Source: Floricoccus penangensis | Lineage (GTDB): Bacteria; Bacillota; Bacilli; Lactobacillales; Streptococcaceae | DNA length: 64,000 nucleotides | Assembly (NCBI RefSeq): GCF_001832885.1 | Contig: NZ_MKIQ01000005.1 | Coordinates: 1 to 64,000, forward strand | Reading direction: 5' to 3' | Shown: positions 28,885-37,810 of the stretch, piece by piece | How positions within the stretch are numbered: position 1 is the stretch's first letter | Layout: each line of letters starts with the position of its first letter | Notes under the pieces: model-generated | Told to the model about the DNA's origin: nothing | Database searches by the model: none | The model's input: the letters and a program-made list of their open reading frames with translations, nothing else | Position numbers and translations under genes: made by a program

Positions 28885-30135
28885 TTAATATAGCGGGAAT
28901 TTGTCAGTCAAAGTGATAACTTCATCCCTTACCTCATCTAATACTTCTTGATTATCTTTATTTTTCAAAGCTTTAATAACTAAATTAGCAACTTGTTTAG
29001 ACTCTTCTTCTTTAAATCCGCGACTAGTAATGGCTGGAGTTCCGATACGCACACCACTAGTAACAAAGGGGCTAAGCGGTTCGAATGGGATAGAATTTTT
29101 ATTTAAAGTAATACTTACATCATCTAATAGATTTTGAGCTTCTTTTCCAGTTACTCCAAGTCCAGTCACATCAAGCATAAAGAGATGATTATCTGTTCCA
29201 CCACTTATAACTCGAAGTCCTTCTTCTTGGGCAAAAACTTCAACCATAGCCTTAGCATTTCTTACTACTTGCTCTTGGTAGGCTATAAATTCGTCATCAA
29301 GTGCTTCTTTGAAAGCAACAGCCTTAGCAGCAATTACATGTTCTAAAGGACCACCTTGAATACCTGGGAAGATACTACTATTTATTCTCTTAGCAAGATC
29401 CTCATTGTTTGTTAAAATCATACCACCACGTGGCCCACGTAAAGTTTTGTGTGTTGTGGTAGTTACGATATCTGCATAATCTATAGGGTTTTGATGAATT
29501 CCTGCTGCTACAAGACCAGCAATATGAGCCATATCAACCATCAAATATGCCCCAACTTCATCAGCTATTTCACGAAACTTATCAAATTCAATTTTTTTAG
29601 AATAGGCTGACGCACCTGCAACGATAAGCTTAGGCTTAACTTCACGCGCTTTAACACGAATGGCATCATAATCAAGTTCTTCCGTAGTTGGATCTACTCC
29701 ATATGATGTAAAATCATAATTTTTCCCCGAGAAGCTAACTGGTGCACCATGAGTTAGGTGTCCGCCAGCTGCAAGATCCATTCCCATTACCTTGTCACCA
29801 GGCTCAATCAAACTCATATAAGCTGCTTGGTTGGCTTGACTACCTGAATGCGGTTGAACATTGGCATATTTCGCTCCAAAAAGTTCTTTAGCACGTTCAA
29901 TTGCTAAATTCTCAACAATATCTACAACATCAGTACCGCCATAATAACGACGACCAGGATAACCTTCGGCATATTTGTTCGTTAAAACTGTTCCTTGAGC
30001 AGCCATAACTGCCTTACTTGCTACATTTTCACTAGCAATTAGTTCAATATTTTGTTGTTGGCGACGCTCCTCAGCACTAACCGCAGACCAAAGTTCTGGA
30101 TCGTAACTTGAAAATTCAATCTTGTCAAAAATCAT
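28885..30135 (-). CDS. glyA: Serine hydroxymethyltransferase
   Basis: This 416-residue PLP enzyme makes glycine and methylene-tetrahydrofolate from serine. Signature parts are [26 protein letters not shown] and the PLP-lysine segment [14 protein letters not shown]. The length is standard. It overlaps the tsaC stop by four bases and forms a unit with the translation genes upstream and the nucleoid protein downstream. Confidence 0.97.
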   Translation of the reverse strand: MIFDKIEFSSYDPELWSAVSAEERRQQQNIELIASENVASKAVMAAQGTVLTNKYAEGYPGRRYYGGTDVVDIVENLAIERAKELFGAKYANVQPHSGSQANQAAYMSLIEPGDKVMGMDLAAGGHLTHGAPVSFSGKNYDFTSYGVDPTTEELDYDAIRVKAREVKPKLIVAGASAYSKKIEFDKFREIADEVGAYLMVDMAHIAGLVAAGIHQNPIDYADIVTTTTHKTLRGPRGGMILTNNEDLAKRINSSIFPGIQGGPLEHVIAAKAVAFKEALDDEFIAYQEQVVRNAKAMVEVFAQEEGLRVISGGTDNHLFMLDVTGLGVTGKEAQNLLDDVSITLNKNSIPFEPLSPFVTSGVRIGTPAITSRGFKEEESKQVANLVIKALKNKDNQEVLDEVRDEVITLTDKFPLY

Positions 30136-30740
30136 AATAGCTCCTTAATACTTTCTAGCATTACTGCTCCCTGTCGTAAAATAATTGGTTTTTCACCTGA
30201 AAAATCAACTATCGTCGAGTCTACTCCGCTGATACCAGAATCATCTTCTTTCACAGCATCTATCTTTTTATCAAAATCCCTTAAGACTTGTTCAGCCTTA
30301 GTAGGACTACTCTGTCCAGTAATATTAGCACTTGGACCAACTAAAACACCAACTTTTTTGATGACATCTAAAGTAAATGGATTTGCAGGCATCCTAAATC
30401 CAACAGTTTTTTTTCCTTCATTAATATATGAAGGAACCTTATCATTTGCCTCTAAAATTATAGTTAAAGGGCCAGGCATAAATTTTTCAATAATACGTCC
30501 TAGATATCTAGGCTGATTCTGAGAATATTTATATATGTCCTCAATACTAGAAACATTTAAATTCAATGAATGATCCAAACTTCTATTTTTAACTGCGAAT
30601 ATTTGTCTTACAGCATCCTCGTTTAAAGCATCTGCAAACAAACCATATACAGTTTCCGTAGGAAGTGCAACCATCCCACCAGACTTCAATATATCAGCGG
30701 CATGTGCAGTTTGATTATTTTCTAATCTCTCCGTTATCAC
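30132..30740 (-). CDS. tsaC: Threonylcarbamoyl-AMP synthase (Sua5/YrdC/TsaC)
   Basis: This 202-residue enzyme makes threonylcarbamoyl-AMP for the t6A37 modification of ANN-decoding tRNAs. The YrdC pocket is visible: [18 protein letters not shown] near the N-terminus, [18 protein letters not shown] and [14 protein letters not shown]. It lacks the extra C-terminal Sua5 domain, so it is the short form. It overlaps prmC by 26 bases. Confidence 0.92.
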   Translation of the reverse strand: MITERLENNQTAHAADILKSGGMVALPTETVYGLFADALNEDAVRQIFAVKNRSLDHSLNLNVSSIEDIYKYSQNQPRYLGRIIEKFMPGPLTIILEANDKVPSYINEGKKTVGFRMPANPFTLDVIKKVGVLVGPSANITGQSSPTKAEQVLRDFDKKIDAVKEDDSGISGVDSTIVDFSGEKPIILRQGAVMLESIKELL

Positions 30741-31548
30741 TAATAACCACCATCCTATCTAATCCTGCCAAATCAGGCAGTATCCTAATTTCTTTTTTGG
30801 GAAAAGATTTTTGGAACAAATTTTTAACAGCTTGTCCCTGATTAAAACCAATCTCCAAATAAATTTTACCATTCTGGCTTAGAAATTGCTCGGAATTAGC
30901 TGCCAATCTGTTATAAATTGCAAGGCCTGATTCAGTAGCATATAATGCTAAGTCTGGTTCGTATTTGATTACCGACTCATCCATCAAATCTTGCTCATTA
31001 TATGCAATGTATGGAGGATTTGAAACTATGATATCAAAAGAACCATTCACATTAGAAAAAACGTCGCTTTGAACAAAATCCACTGATAAATTATTGGCTT
31101 CTGCATTTGTATTTGCAAGAGTCAAAGCATCAGTTGAAATATCTGCTAAAGTAACTTGCCATGAAGGACGTGCCTTTTTTAGAGATAATCCAATAGCACC
31201 TGTTCCAGTTCCAACATCTAAGACTTTTAAATTTTCAACTTCATTTTCTTTCAAAATCAAGTCTACTAACTCTTCTGTCTCTGGACGTGGAATTAGAGCT
31301 CTCGAATCAACTTTAAGATTAAGATTATAAAAATCAGTATCACCAACTATATATTGCGCAGGCTCATTCTGAGCTAATCTTTGAGAAATATCTTCTAAGA
31401 ATTGCCAATCATTTTCTTCAATTTCTTTATTTAACAAATTAAGGTAGGAAAGTCTATCAAGTTTTTTGATATATCGATACACATAGCCTAAATCTTCCTG
31501 ATTTTGAGCATCCTTTTCTCTTTCATCAAAAAACTCTTTGTAATTCAT
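30715..31548 (-). CDS. prmC: Release factor glutamine methyltransferase PrmC
   Basis: This 277-residue SAM-dependent methyltransferase modifies the GGQ glutamine of release factors. It has an N-terminal helical domain, then LIPRPETEELVDLIL, the SAM loop VLDVGTGTGAIGLSL and the catalytic NPPY in DIIVSNPPYIAY. It lies 15 bases after prfA, its substrate gene, and overlaps tsaC. Confidence 0.96.
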   Translation of the reverse strand: MNYKEFFDEREKDAQNQEDLGYVYRYIKKLDRLSYLNLLNKEIEENDWQFLEDISQRLAQNEPAQYIVGDTDFYNLNLKVDSRALIPRPETEELVDLILKENEVENLKVLDVGTGTGAIGLSLKKARPSWQVTLADISTDALTLANTNAEANNLSVDFVQSDVFSNVNGSFDIIVSNPPYIAYNEQDLMDESVIKYEPDLALYATESGLAIYNRLAANSEQFLSQNGKIYLEIGFNQGQAVKNLFQKSFPKKEIRILPDLAGLDRMVVISDNGEIRK

Positions 31549-31563
31549 TATTAGCTATCCTTT

Positions 31564-32637
31564 TTACTTATTTAATTCTTCTAATTTTTGTGTTTGATCA
31601 TATATAACCAAAGCATCAACAACTTCGTCAAGTTTTCCTGCAAGAATTTGATCTAGCTTTTGAATTGTAAGACCAATACGGTGGTCTGTTACTCGATTTT
31701 GTGGGAAGTTATATGTACGAATACGTTCTGAACGATCACCAGTTCCTACAGCTGATTTACGATTTGCATCATACTCACTTTGTGCTGCCTGAATAAAGTG
31801 GTCAGATACACGAGCACGAATGATTTTCATAGCTTTTTCACGGTTCTTCTGTTGGCTACGTTCATCTTGCATTTCAACTTTAATACCTGTTGGTAAATGG
31901 ACAATACGTACAGCAGATGCTGTCTTGTTGACGTGCTGTCCACCTGCTCCAGAAGCGTGATAGATATCTACACGTAAATCAGAATCTGGAATATCAATCT
32001 CAACGTCTTCTGCTTCCGGTAAAACTACAACCGTAGCAGTTGATGTATGAACACGACCCTGTGATTCAGTAGAAGGAATACGCTGAACACGATGTGCTCC
32101 ACTTTCATATTTTAATTTAGAATAAACAGAATCACCTGAAATCATAGCTATAACTTCCTTATAACCACCAATTCCAGTGACATTTGCTTCCATTATTTCA
32201 AATTTCCAACCTTGACTCTCAGCATATTTTTGATACATATTGAGAAGGTCACCAGCAAACAATGCCGCCTCATCTCCACCTGCTGCTCCACGAATTTCCA
32301 TGATGATATTTTTATCATCATTTGGATCTTTAGGAAGTAAAAGAATTTTCATTTCTTCTTCAAGATCTTCTTTATGTGATTTAGCTTCTTTAAGTTCTTC
32401 TTTAGCAAGCTCAATCATTTCATCATCAAGTCCGCTTTCACCAAGTAGCTCTTCACTTTCTGAAATTGTTTCTAGCGTTTTTTTATAGTCTCTGTAAGCA
32501 GCTACTGTTTCACGAATACTTGCTTCTTCTTTTGAAAGAGCCATGAAACGCTTTGTGTCACTTACTACCTCTGGGTCACTTAGAAGCTCCCCTAATTCTT
32601 CGTAACGGTTCTCAACCGATTGAAGCTGATCGTACAT
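31564..32637 (-). CDS. prfA: Peptide chain release factor 1
   Basis: This 357-residue release factor reads UAA and UAG. It has an N-terminal coiled domain, the anticodon-like region with [17 protein letters not shown], and the catalytic GGQ in [19 protein letters not shown]. The [11 protein letters not shown] stretch includes the PxT-type recognition element of RF1. It starts immediately after the tdk stop. Confidence 0.97.
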   Translation of the reverse strand: MYDQLQSVENRYEELGELLSDPEVVSDTKRFMALSKEEASIRETVAAYRDYKKTLETISESEELLGESGLDDEMIELAKEELKEAKSHKEDLEEEMKILLLPKDPNDDKNIIMEIRGAAGGDEAALFAGDLLNMYQKYAESQGWKFEIMEANVTGIGGYKEVIAMISGDSVYSKLKYESGAHRVQRIPSTESQGRVHTSTATVVVLPEAEDVEIDIPDSDLRVDIYHASGAGGQHVNKTASAVRIVHLPTGIKVEMQDERSQQKNREKAMKIIRARVSDHFIQAAQSEYDANRKSAVGTGDRSERIRTYNFPQNRVTDHRIGLTIQKLDQILAGKLDEVVDALVIYDQTQKLEELNK

Positions 32638-33228
32638 TTATCTATTCTCCTTTATATCTGCTAGCTCTGGATGAAAGTAGTGTTTGCGACAAACAGGTAG
32701 ATATGATTCGTTTCCTCCGATTTGAATTGGATTACCTTCATAAACGGGTTTCCCATCAACAAAGTGTAAAATCATATTAGCTTTTTTACTACAATACCAG
32801 CAAATTGTTTTTATTTCTTCTATCTTGTCAGCCAGTAAAAGCAATTGTTTTGAACCTTCAAACATCTCATTACGGAAATCATTTTTGAGTCCAAAAGCCA
32901 TGACTGGAACATTTAAATCATCAACTATTTTTGCTAAATCATAGACATTTTTTTTGCTTAAAAATTGACATTCGTCAATCAAGATACAGTATGGTTTTTC
33001 AACCATTTCATCTATCATTTCAAAAATATCCATATCATCAGTAATTGGAACTGCTGGTCTGCTCATCCCAATTCTAGAAGAGATTATTCCCACACCATCA
33101 CGTGTATCAAGAGCACTAGTCATTAAAACAACTTTTTTTCCTTGCTCCTCGTAATTGTGTGCAACCTTCAAAATTTCGATGGTTTTGCCTGCATTCATGG
33201 AACCATAACGAAAAAATAACTGTGCCAT
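32638..33228 (-). CDS. tdk: Thymidine kinase
   Basis: This type II thymidine kinase of about 196 residues has P-loop GSMNAGKT, the Walker B-like [10 protein letters not shown] and a zinc-binding [11 protein letters not shown] plus CRKHYFH near the end. It salvages thymidine. The start is set at ATG 33228 ([10 protein letters not shown]), which fits the family N-terminus; a TTG at 33249 would add seven residues but lies in the AAGGA ribosome site. It is first in tdk-prfA-prmC-tsaC-glyA. Confidence 0.94.
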   Translation of the reverse strand: MAQLFFRYGSMNAGKTIEILKVAHNYEEQGKKVVLMTSALDTRDGVGIISSRIGMSRPAVPITDDMDIFEMIDEMVEKPYCILIDECQFLSKKNVYDLAKIVDDLNVPVMAFGLKNDFRNEMFEGSKQLLLLADKIEEIKTICWYCSKKANMILHFVDGKPVYEGNPIQIGGNESYLPVCRKHYFHPELADIKENR

Positions 33229-33330
33229 TAATCTAAAATATCCTTCCAAATAGTCATTTGTCCAAAGAGGACAAGAATAAAGTTACTCTAAATTTTACCA
33301 TAGTACGAGAATTTTTTCTATATAGGCTGT

Positions 33331-33684
33331 TTATTCTTCAACAAGTTTTATATACTCTACAGCTACTCCTGCTACTTGTGGTGGAATAGACATAGTCATT
33401 GGCGGAATACCTTTTAGAGAAAAGATAACTTTGTCCCCAACTTTTAATTTGTTTGGCCTGATAGCTTGAAACTGTCCTTTTACTAAGTTTAATACTAGAC
33501 CAAAATTATTTAAAATGGGTAATAAATTTTCATCATCAGAAATTGCTTCTATGTTACTGAGGAAAACTCTATATGTCTTACTTACATCCTCGTTAGGAAG
33601 TACTTTTTCCGCTATTACTCCTTGAAATTCAGATAAACTGTCCTGACTTTTTATAGTATTTTCATTTTTATTCAACATATTCAT
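33331..33684 (-). CDS. Conserved hypothetical protein, possibly DUF3221-like
   Basis: I do not recognise this 117-residue gene with certainty. There is no signal peptide or membrane helix. After a polar N-terminal 20 residues, beta-rich sequence follows (FQGVIAEKVL, YRVFLSNIEAI, LKVGDKVIFSLKG), ending MSIPPQVAGVAVEYIKL. The small beta-barrel style and the IPPQ-A ending recall YobA/DUF3221-type proteins, but that is a weak impression. It stands alone upstream of tdk, with a GGAG ribosome site before the ATG. Confidence 0.5.
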   Translation of the reverse strand: MNMLNKNENTIKSQDSLSEFQGVIAEKVLPNEDVSKTYRVFLSNIEAISDDENLLPILNNFGLVLNLVKGQFQAIRPNKLKVGDKVIFSLKGIPPMTMSIPPQVAGVAVEYIKLVEE

Positions 33685-33835
33685 CTCCTTTATTTTAGCT
33701 TATCATATTATAGTGTTAATAATTACAAGAAAAAAACTTTTTTAACTATTTTTTTTACTGTACTTTTAACATATGTATTATACCTCTTAATAATTCATAT
33801 ATCCGTATCACTTTTACTATTTCTTAAACACGTGT

Positions 33836-33841
33836 TATAAT
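33836..33841 (+). promoter_or_regulatory. Tautomerase promoter -10
   Basis: TATAAT at 33836-33841 is preceded at 17 bases by TTTACT (33813-33818), a fair -35. It lies 27 bases before the tautomerase start and just ahead of an AAGGAGGTGA ribosome site. Confidence 0.65.
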
Positions 33842-33868
33842 AGCCAAGAAAATATAAGGAGGTGACGA

Positions 33869-34051
33869 ATGCCATTTGTACGTATAGATCTTTTTGAAGG
33901 TCGCACTGAAGAACAGAAAATTAATCTTGCCAAAGAAGTAACTGAAGTTGTTATGAAAAATACTGGTGCTTCTGCTGATGCAATTCACGTTTTTATAAAC
34001 GATATGGAAGAAGGAACTTATTTCCCTCATGGGGAAATGAAAAGAAAATAA
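33869..34051 (+). CDS. 4-oxalocrotonate tautomerase family protein
   Basis: This 60-residue protein starts MPFVRIDLFEGRTEEQK, giving the catalytic Pro1 after methionine removal. The conserved helix (KINLAKEVTEVVMKNTG) and an Arg-poor C-terminus follow. The family forms hexamers that tautomerise keto acids, but the physiological substrate in streptococci is unknown. A very strong ribosome site (AAGGAGGTGA) precedes it, and its stop codon lies inside its own terminator, so it is a stand-alone unit. Confidence 0.9.
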   Translation: MPFVRIDLFEGRTEEQKINLAKEVTEVVMKNTGASADAIHVFINDMEEGTYFPHGEMKRK

Positions 34052-34076
34052 TGTAGCTTATGCTATATTATTTTTT
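34047..34076 (+). terminator. Terminator of the tautomerase gene
   Basis: An 11-bp stem (one wobble pair) with a TTAT loop is followed by T6. The left arm includes the tautomerase stop codon. It separates the gene from the antiporter. Confidence 0.85.
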
Positions 34077-34101
34077 ATTTTATATATATAGGAAGAAAAA
34101 T

Positions 34102-35256
34102 ATGTCTGAATTAATTCAAATTACAATAATTTTATTAGCTAGCTTTCTAGCTACTAGCTTTTCAAAAAGTTTCGGGATACCTGCCGTCGTAGGGCAGTTG
34201 CTTGTTGGTATATTAGTTAGCCCTGCAATTTTTGGATTGGTAAAGCAAACTGAAATACTTCATTTTCTGTCAGAAATTGGGGTCATACTTTTAATGTTCC
34301 TCGCTGGTCTAGAAGCTGATTTGAATCTTTTGAAAAAATACTTAAAGCCTAGTCTTCTAGTTGCAATATCTGGTGTGATGGTTCCGTTGCTATTTTTCAC
34401 TTTGTACACTAAGACCTTAGGTTACGATAGCAATACGGCATTATTTTATGGTATAGTCTTTGCAGCTACTAGTGTTTCAATTACTGTTGAAGTCCTTCAA
34501 GAGTATGGAAAAGTAAAAAGTAAAGCAGGTGCCGTAATTTTGGGTGCTGCAGTAGCTGATGATATTCTAGCAGTATTAATTTTAAGTTTCTTTATATCAT
34601 CAAGAGGTGATTCTTCCAATTTTAGTTTACAAATTTTAGGTCAAGTAATATTCCTTGTTTTTCTATTTTTTGTCATTAAATACTTTGTTCCTGTTATTTT
34701 CAAATATACGAAACGAATCCAAATATTTGCTAAGAATACTTCAATTGCCTTAATTATATGTTTTACACTTGCTATACTAGCTGATTTAGTTGGCATGAGT
34801 TCAGTAATCGGTGCTTTCTTTGCTGGACTTGCTATCGGACAGACAAGCTTTGCTAAAGATATCGAACATTCAATATCCACAGTTGCTTACACATTCTTTA
34901 TTCCAATTTTCTTTGTATCAATTGCACTTCCAATTTCATTTAATGGAATGGTTAGTAAAATCGGAACTATAACTATATTCACAATATTAGCTGTGCTTAC
35001 AAAGATTGTACCGGCATACATCTCAGGTCGAGCATTTAATTTTAGTAAAAAAGATTCTCTAGTTATTGGCTCAGGAATGGTTAGTCGTGGAGAAATGGCT
35101 CTCATTGTTGTCCAAATCGGATTGGATGAAAAAATAATATCAACTCAAATATATTCTGAACTTGTTATAGTAATTATTCTTACAACTATCATTGCGCCTT
35201 TTATTCTCAAATACTTATTCACTAGTTCAAATACCAATGGTACAACCATTAGCTAA
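34102..35256 (+). CDS. napA: NapA-type cation:proton antiporter (CPA2)
   Basis: This 384-residue antiporter has about 12 membrane helices from residue 3 onward. Family motifs are GIPAVVGQLLVGILVSPAIFG, IGVILLMFLAGLEADL and the ion-binding region AAVADDILAVLIL, with the paired Asp of electrogenic exchangers. The length equals that of Enterococcus hirae NapA. ATG 34102 is chosen: an earlier ATG at 34060 lies in the preceding terminator, and MSELIQ begins right before the first helix. It probably extrudes sodium in exchange for protons. Confidence 0.88.
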   Translation: MSELIQITIILLASFLATSFSKSFGIPAVVGQLLVGILVSPAIFGLVKQTEILHFLSEIGVILLMFLAGLEADLNLLKKYLKPSLLVAISGVMVPLLFFTLYTKTLGYDSNTALFYGIVFAATSVSITVEVLQEYGKVKSKAGAVILGAAVADDILAVLILSFFISSRGDSSNFSLQILGQVIFLVFLFFVIKYFVPVIFKYTKRIQIFAKNTSIALIICFTLAILADLVGMSSVIGAFFAGLAIGQTSFAKDIEHSISTVAYTFFIPIFFVSIALPISFNGMVSKIGTITIFTILAVLTKIVPAYISGRAFNFSKKDSLVIGSGMVSRGEMALIVVQIGLDEKIISTQIYSELVIVIILTTIIAPFILKYLFTSSNTNGTTIS

Positions 35257-35258
35257 TT

Positions 35259-35298
35259 AAAAAAAGCCAATTTTTTTGTAAAAAAGAATTGGCTTTTT
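35259..35298. terminator. Terminator after napA
   Basis: GCCAATT pairs with AATTGGC, extended by T7/A6, with T runs on both sides. It ends napA on the plus strand and may back up the small RNA terminator on the minus strand. Confidence 0.85.
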
Positions 35299-35311
35299 AT
35301 TATATAAATAT

Positions 35312-35579
35312 AAAAAAACGGACCAAAGTCCGTTCTCAAAGGGATAAATCTTTAATGGGGGAAAGATTTATTATATTTACAGCTATCATGTCTAGCTAAT
35401 CCTTTTACATTATGGGGGATAAAAAAATTAGATGTTAATATTAACACATGACAAACTGTAACAATTTAAAAATAATGTTATTTTATGGAGGATAACGGTT
35501 ATTTTTAAATCAATATATGATACGGAAGACTATTAAACGTACATTCAGAATGAACGTAGAACATCAACCTCATCAATAC
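35312..35579 (-). ncRNA. Candidate small regulatory RNA with three C-rich hairpin loops
   Basis: A consensus promoter on the minus strand (TTGACA 35609-35614, 17 bases, TATAAT 35586-35591) predicts a transcript starting near 35579. A GC-rich hairpin (ACGGAC/GTCCGT, loop of four) plus T7 at 35312-35333 ends it after about 268 nt. Between them are a near-palindromic hairpin (35537-35557) and three hairpins exposing CCUCC (complement of 35487-35491), CCCCC (35414-35418) and CCCCC (35357-35361). The last has a perfect 10-bp stem (35344-35353 with 35362-35371), and the middle one sits in a branch closed by 35377-35391 and 35446-35461. The only open frame noted is 19 codons (35505-35564). This resembles Listeria LhrC-type or staphylococcal RNAs with UCCC loops, which pair with ribosome sites; the identity is unknown. 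Confidence 0.72.
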
Positions 35580-35585
35580 AAATTC

Positions 35586-35614
35586 ATTATACAGTCGTTA
35601 TTTTATCTTGTCAA
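35586..35614 (-). promoter_or_regulatory. Promoter of the candidate small RNA
   Basis: TTGACA and TATAAT, both perfect, are separated by exactly 17 bases on the minus strand. No protein-coding frame longer than 19 codons was noted downstream before the terminator, which is the main argument for an RNA gene. Confidence 0.88.
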
Positions 35615-35632
35615 CAAATATATCCAGAAAGT

Positions 35633-35661
35633 TTGATTAATTCATGTTTTTTTAATATAAT
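35633..35661 (+). promoter_or_regulatory. coaB operon promoter
   Basis: TTGATT (35633-35638), 17 bases, TATAAT (35656-35661), divergent from the small RNA promoter, with the two -35 boxes 18 bases apart. A GAGGAGG ribosome site precedes coaB. Confidence 0.85.
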
Positions 35662-35700
35662 AGGAAAGCGTTAACAGCTACGCAATGAGGAGGTTTACTA

Positions 35701-36405
35701 ATGAAGGTTTTAATTACTTCAGGCGGAACAACAGAGAGTATTGACAGGGTTCGTGGTATTACTAATTTTGCAACAGGAAGTCTAGGAAAAATTATCGCCG
35801 AAAAATATATTGAAAACGGTCATTTTGTTATTTTGTTAGCAGGAAAAAATGCTAAACTACCTGATCCATCTGATAACCTTAAAATTATATCAATATCAGA
35901 CACTCAATCTTTGGATGAAAACATGGCAAAATATGTGCCACAAGTGGATATTGTAATTCACTCCATGGCTGTTAGTGACTATAGTCCAATCTACATGACA
36001 GACTTTGAAGAGGTTTCTACAAGTGATAATTTGAATGAATTTTTAAATATGAAAAATTCTAGCAAAAAAATCTCTTCAAAATCAGATTATCAAGTCCTAT
36101 TTTTGAAAAAAAATCCTAAAATTATTAGTAAAATCAAAGAATATAATAATGATGTAATTCTAGTTGGTTTTAAACTTTTGGTTGGCGTTTCTAAAAATGA
36201 ATTATTTTCTGTAGCAAGAACTAGCTTGGAAAAGAATAAAGCAGATTATATTTTTGCCAATGACCTAGAAGATATTTTTGATGGACAACATATTGGGTAC
36301 TTAGTCGATGAAAATGAAGAAAAAATCGCTCATACTAAGAATGAAATTGCTGAATTGATTTTTACTACAACACTCAAAAAATTAGAGGGGGAAATTAATG
36401 GCTAA
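35701..36405 (+). CDS. coaB: Phosphopantothenate--cysteine ligase
   Basis: This 234-residue stand-alone CoaB of the streptococcal type condenses 4'-phosphopantothenate with cysteine in coenzyme A synthesis. Visible are the N-terminal nucleotide-binding start VLITSGGTTESIDRVRGITNFATGSLG, HSMAVSDYSP in the middle and a late KADYIFANDLEDI. In most bacteria this is the C-terminal half of the fused CoaBC; here it is separate. It overlaps coaC by eight bases. Confidence 0.93.
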   Translation: MKVLITSGGTTESIDRVRGITNFATGSLGKIIAEKYIENGHFVILLAGKNAKLPDPSDNLKIISISDTQSLDENMAKYVPQVDIVIHSMAVSDYSPIYMTDFEEVSTSDNLNEFLNMKNSSKKISSKSDYQVLFLKKNPKIISKIKEYNNDVILVGFKLLVGVSKNELFSVARTSLEKNKADYIFANDLEDIFDGQHIGYLVDENEEKIAHTKNEIAELIFTTTLKKLEGEING

Positions 36406-36949
36406 AATAACTCTTGCTGTTACGGGAAGCATCTCTGCATATAAAGCGGCCGATTTAGTATCTGCATTGACTAAAGATGATCATGAGGTCACTGTTTTAA
36501 TGACCAAAGCAGCACAACAATTTATTACACCTTTAACCCTACAAGTTCTATCTAAAAATAACGTTCACCTAGATGTTATGAACGAAGATTTACCGAAAGT
36601 AGTTAACCATATTGAGATAGCAAAAAATACTGATTTATTCATTGTTGCTCCGGCTAGCGCTGATACAATTAGCAGGCTAGCACACGGTGCAGCAAATGAT
36701 ATAGTAACATCAGTAGCACTCGCATTACCACAAAAAGTCAAAAAAATAGTAGCCCCTGCTATGAATACAAATATGTATGAAAATAAACTGACTCAAAATA
36801 ATATTGATATTTTAAAATCTGTTGGTTTCACAGAAATAGAACCCAAAATAGCTTTGCTTGCTTGTGGTGATTATGGACGTGGAGCCTTAGCAGATCTTGA
36901 TTATATAAAAACAAAAATAGAGGAGACCCTATCTTATGAGAAAATCTAA
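36398..36949 (+). CDS. coaC: Phosphopantothenoylcysteine decarboxylase
   Basis: This 183-residue HFCD-family flavoprotein decarboxylates phosphopantothenoylcysteine. It has AVTGSISAYKAADL at the N-terminus, the active-site His in NHIEIAKNTDLFIVAPASADTI, the PAMNTNMY motif and a catalytic-type Cys in ALLACGDYGRGAL. It lies between coaB and the transporter S component with overlaps on both sides, so the three are translated together. Confidence 0.95.
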   Translation: MAKITLAVTGSISAYKAADLVSALTKDDHEVTVLMTKAAQQFITPLTLQVLSKNNVHLDVMNEDLPKVVNHIEIAKNTDLFIVAPASADTISRLAHGAANDIVTSVALALPQKVKKIVAPAMNTNMYENKLTQNNIDILKSVGFTEIEPKIALLACGDYGRGALADLDYIKTKIEETLSYEKI

Positions 36950-37526
36950 GGCATCAAATACAGCTATTATTTCTATTTTCATTGCCATTATGATTGTTAT
37001 CAACGTTTTAACTCAAGTAATTTTCACTATTTGGCCATTTCCAATAAGGCCAACTTTAGTTCATGTACCCGTAATAATTGGTTCAATTATTTTAGGTCCT
37101 AAAATTGGAGCATTTCTAGGATTTGTAATGGGTGTAATCAGTACAGTTACAGCTACTATTATCACTACGCCAACAAGCTTCCTATTTAGCCCACTGCAAC
37201 CTGTTCCTGGAACAAATTCTGGTGACTGGCGTGCTCTTCTTATTGCTTTTGTTCCACGTATTCTTATTGGTGTAGTACCTTACTTTGTCTTCCAACTTTT
37301 GAAGAAAAACCCTAAAATCGGTGCAGGAATTGCTGGTTTTGCTGGAAGTGCAACAAATACTATTTTAGTTCTTTCTGCGATTTATTTAATTTTCGGAGAT
37401 GTTCTAAAATGGTCAGTCAAAACTGTGCTTGCTTCTGTTGTAGGTACTAACTCAATAGCTGAAGCTATTATCTCTGCTATTTTAACAGCCGCTATAGTGC
37501 CTGCACTTTTAAAAGTAAGAGATTAA
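36936..37526 (+). CDS. ECF transporter S component, probably pantothenate-specific
   Basis: This 196-residue substrate-binding membrane subunit of an energy-coupling factor transporter has about six helices. The first, with AIISIFIAIMIVINVLTQVIF, is typical of S components. IWPFPIRPTLVHVPVIIGSIILGPK is a conserved S-component stretch. The 14-base overlap with coaC points to a coenzyme A precursor, most likely pantothenate (PanT role), as known from streptococcal and lactococcal gene neighbourhoods. The shared ECF ATPases and T subunit are encoded elsewhere. Confidence 0.85.
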   Translation: MRKSKASNTAIISIFIAIMIVINVLTQVIFTIWPFPIRPTLVHVPVIIGSIILGPKIGAFLGFVMGVISTVTATIITTPTSFLFSPLQPVPGTNSGDWRALLIAFVPRILIGVVPYFVFQLLKKNPKIGAGIAGFAGSATNTILVLSAIYLIFGDVLKWSVKTVLASVVGTNSIAEAIISAILTAAIVPALLKVRD

Positions 37527-37540
37527 AAAATAAGAATATA

Positions 37541-37563
37541 AAAGGCGTGAATAACGTCTTTTT
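37541..37563 (+). terminator. Terminator of coaB-coaC-S component operon
   Basis: A 7-bp stem AAAGGCG/CGTCTTT with one wobble pair and a seven-base loop is followed by further T residues, 15 bases after the stop codon. Confidence 0.7.
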
Positions 37564-37773
37564 ATTTATATAATTTCAAAAAAAACGAAACCATTTTCAA
37601 TAACTTTCATTCAAATTCATCCATTTTCATATCGTTGTTTCAATATAAAGAAACTGGGAAGCTTACTATGACAGCAATCTTTTTAATTTGCTTAATGTCT
37701 ATAATAAAACAAGTAATATTTGATGTAACATTTCACTAAAAACAAGTGAAAAAATTACTAATTTATGATAAAA

Positions 37774-37795
37774 TGTAATTGCTTACATATATAAT
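37774..37795 (+). promoter_or_regulatory. pgm promoter region with cre-like palindrome
   Basis: TGTAATTGCTTACA (37774-37787) is a palindrome differing from the CcpA cre pattern TGTAANCGNTTACA at one core base. It lies directly before a TATAAT (37790-37795). An alternative -10 (TAAAAT) begins at the upstream edge of the palindrome. No good -35 was seen. Confidence 0.5.
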
Positions 37796-37810
37796 AAAAA
37801 GGAGAAGCTT

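Noticed and set aside
34060-34101. An earlier ATG that would extend the antiporter by 14 residues
   Set aside because: It lies inside the terminator hairpin of the tautomerase gene and has no ribosome site; ATG 34102 starts directly at the first membrane helix.
35312-35579. The candidate RNA being 6S RNA, tmRNA, RNase P RNA or SRP RNA
   Set aside because: None of the conserved cores or overall folds of those RNAs could be recognised; the C-rich loop hairpins point to a regulatory RNA.
35312-35700. A riboswitch leader for coaB
   Set aside because: The coaB promoter lies at 35633-35661, leaving a leader of about 30 bases, and the structured part is on the opposite strand and upstream.
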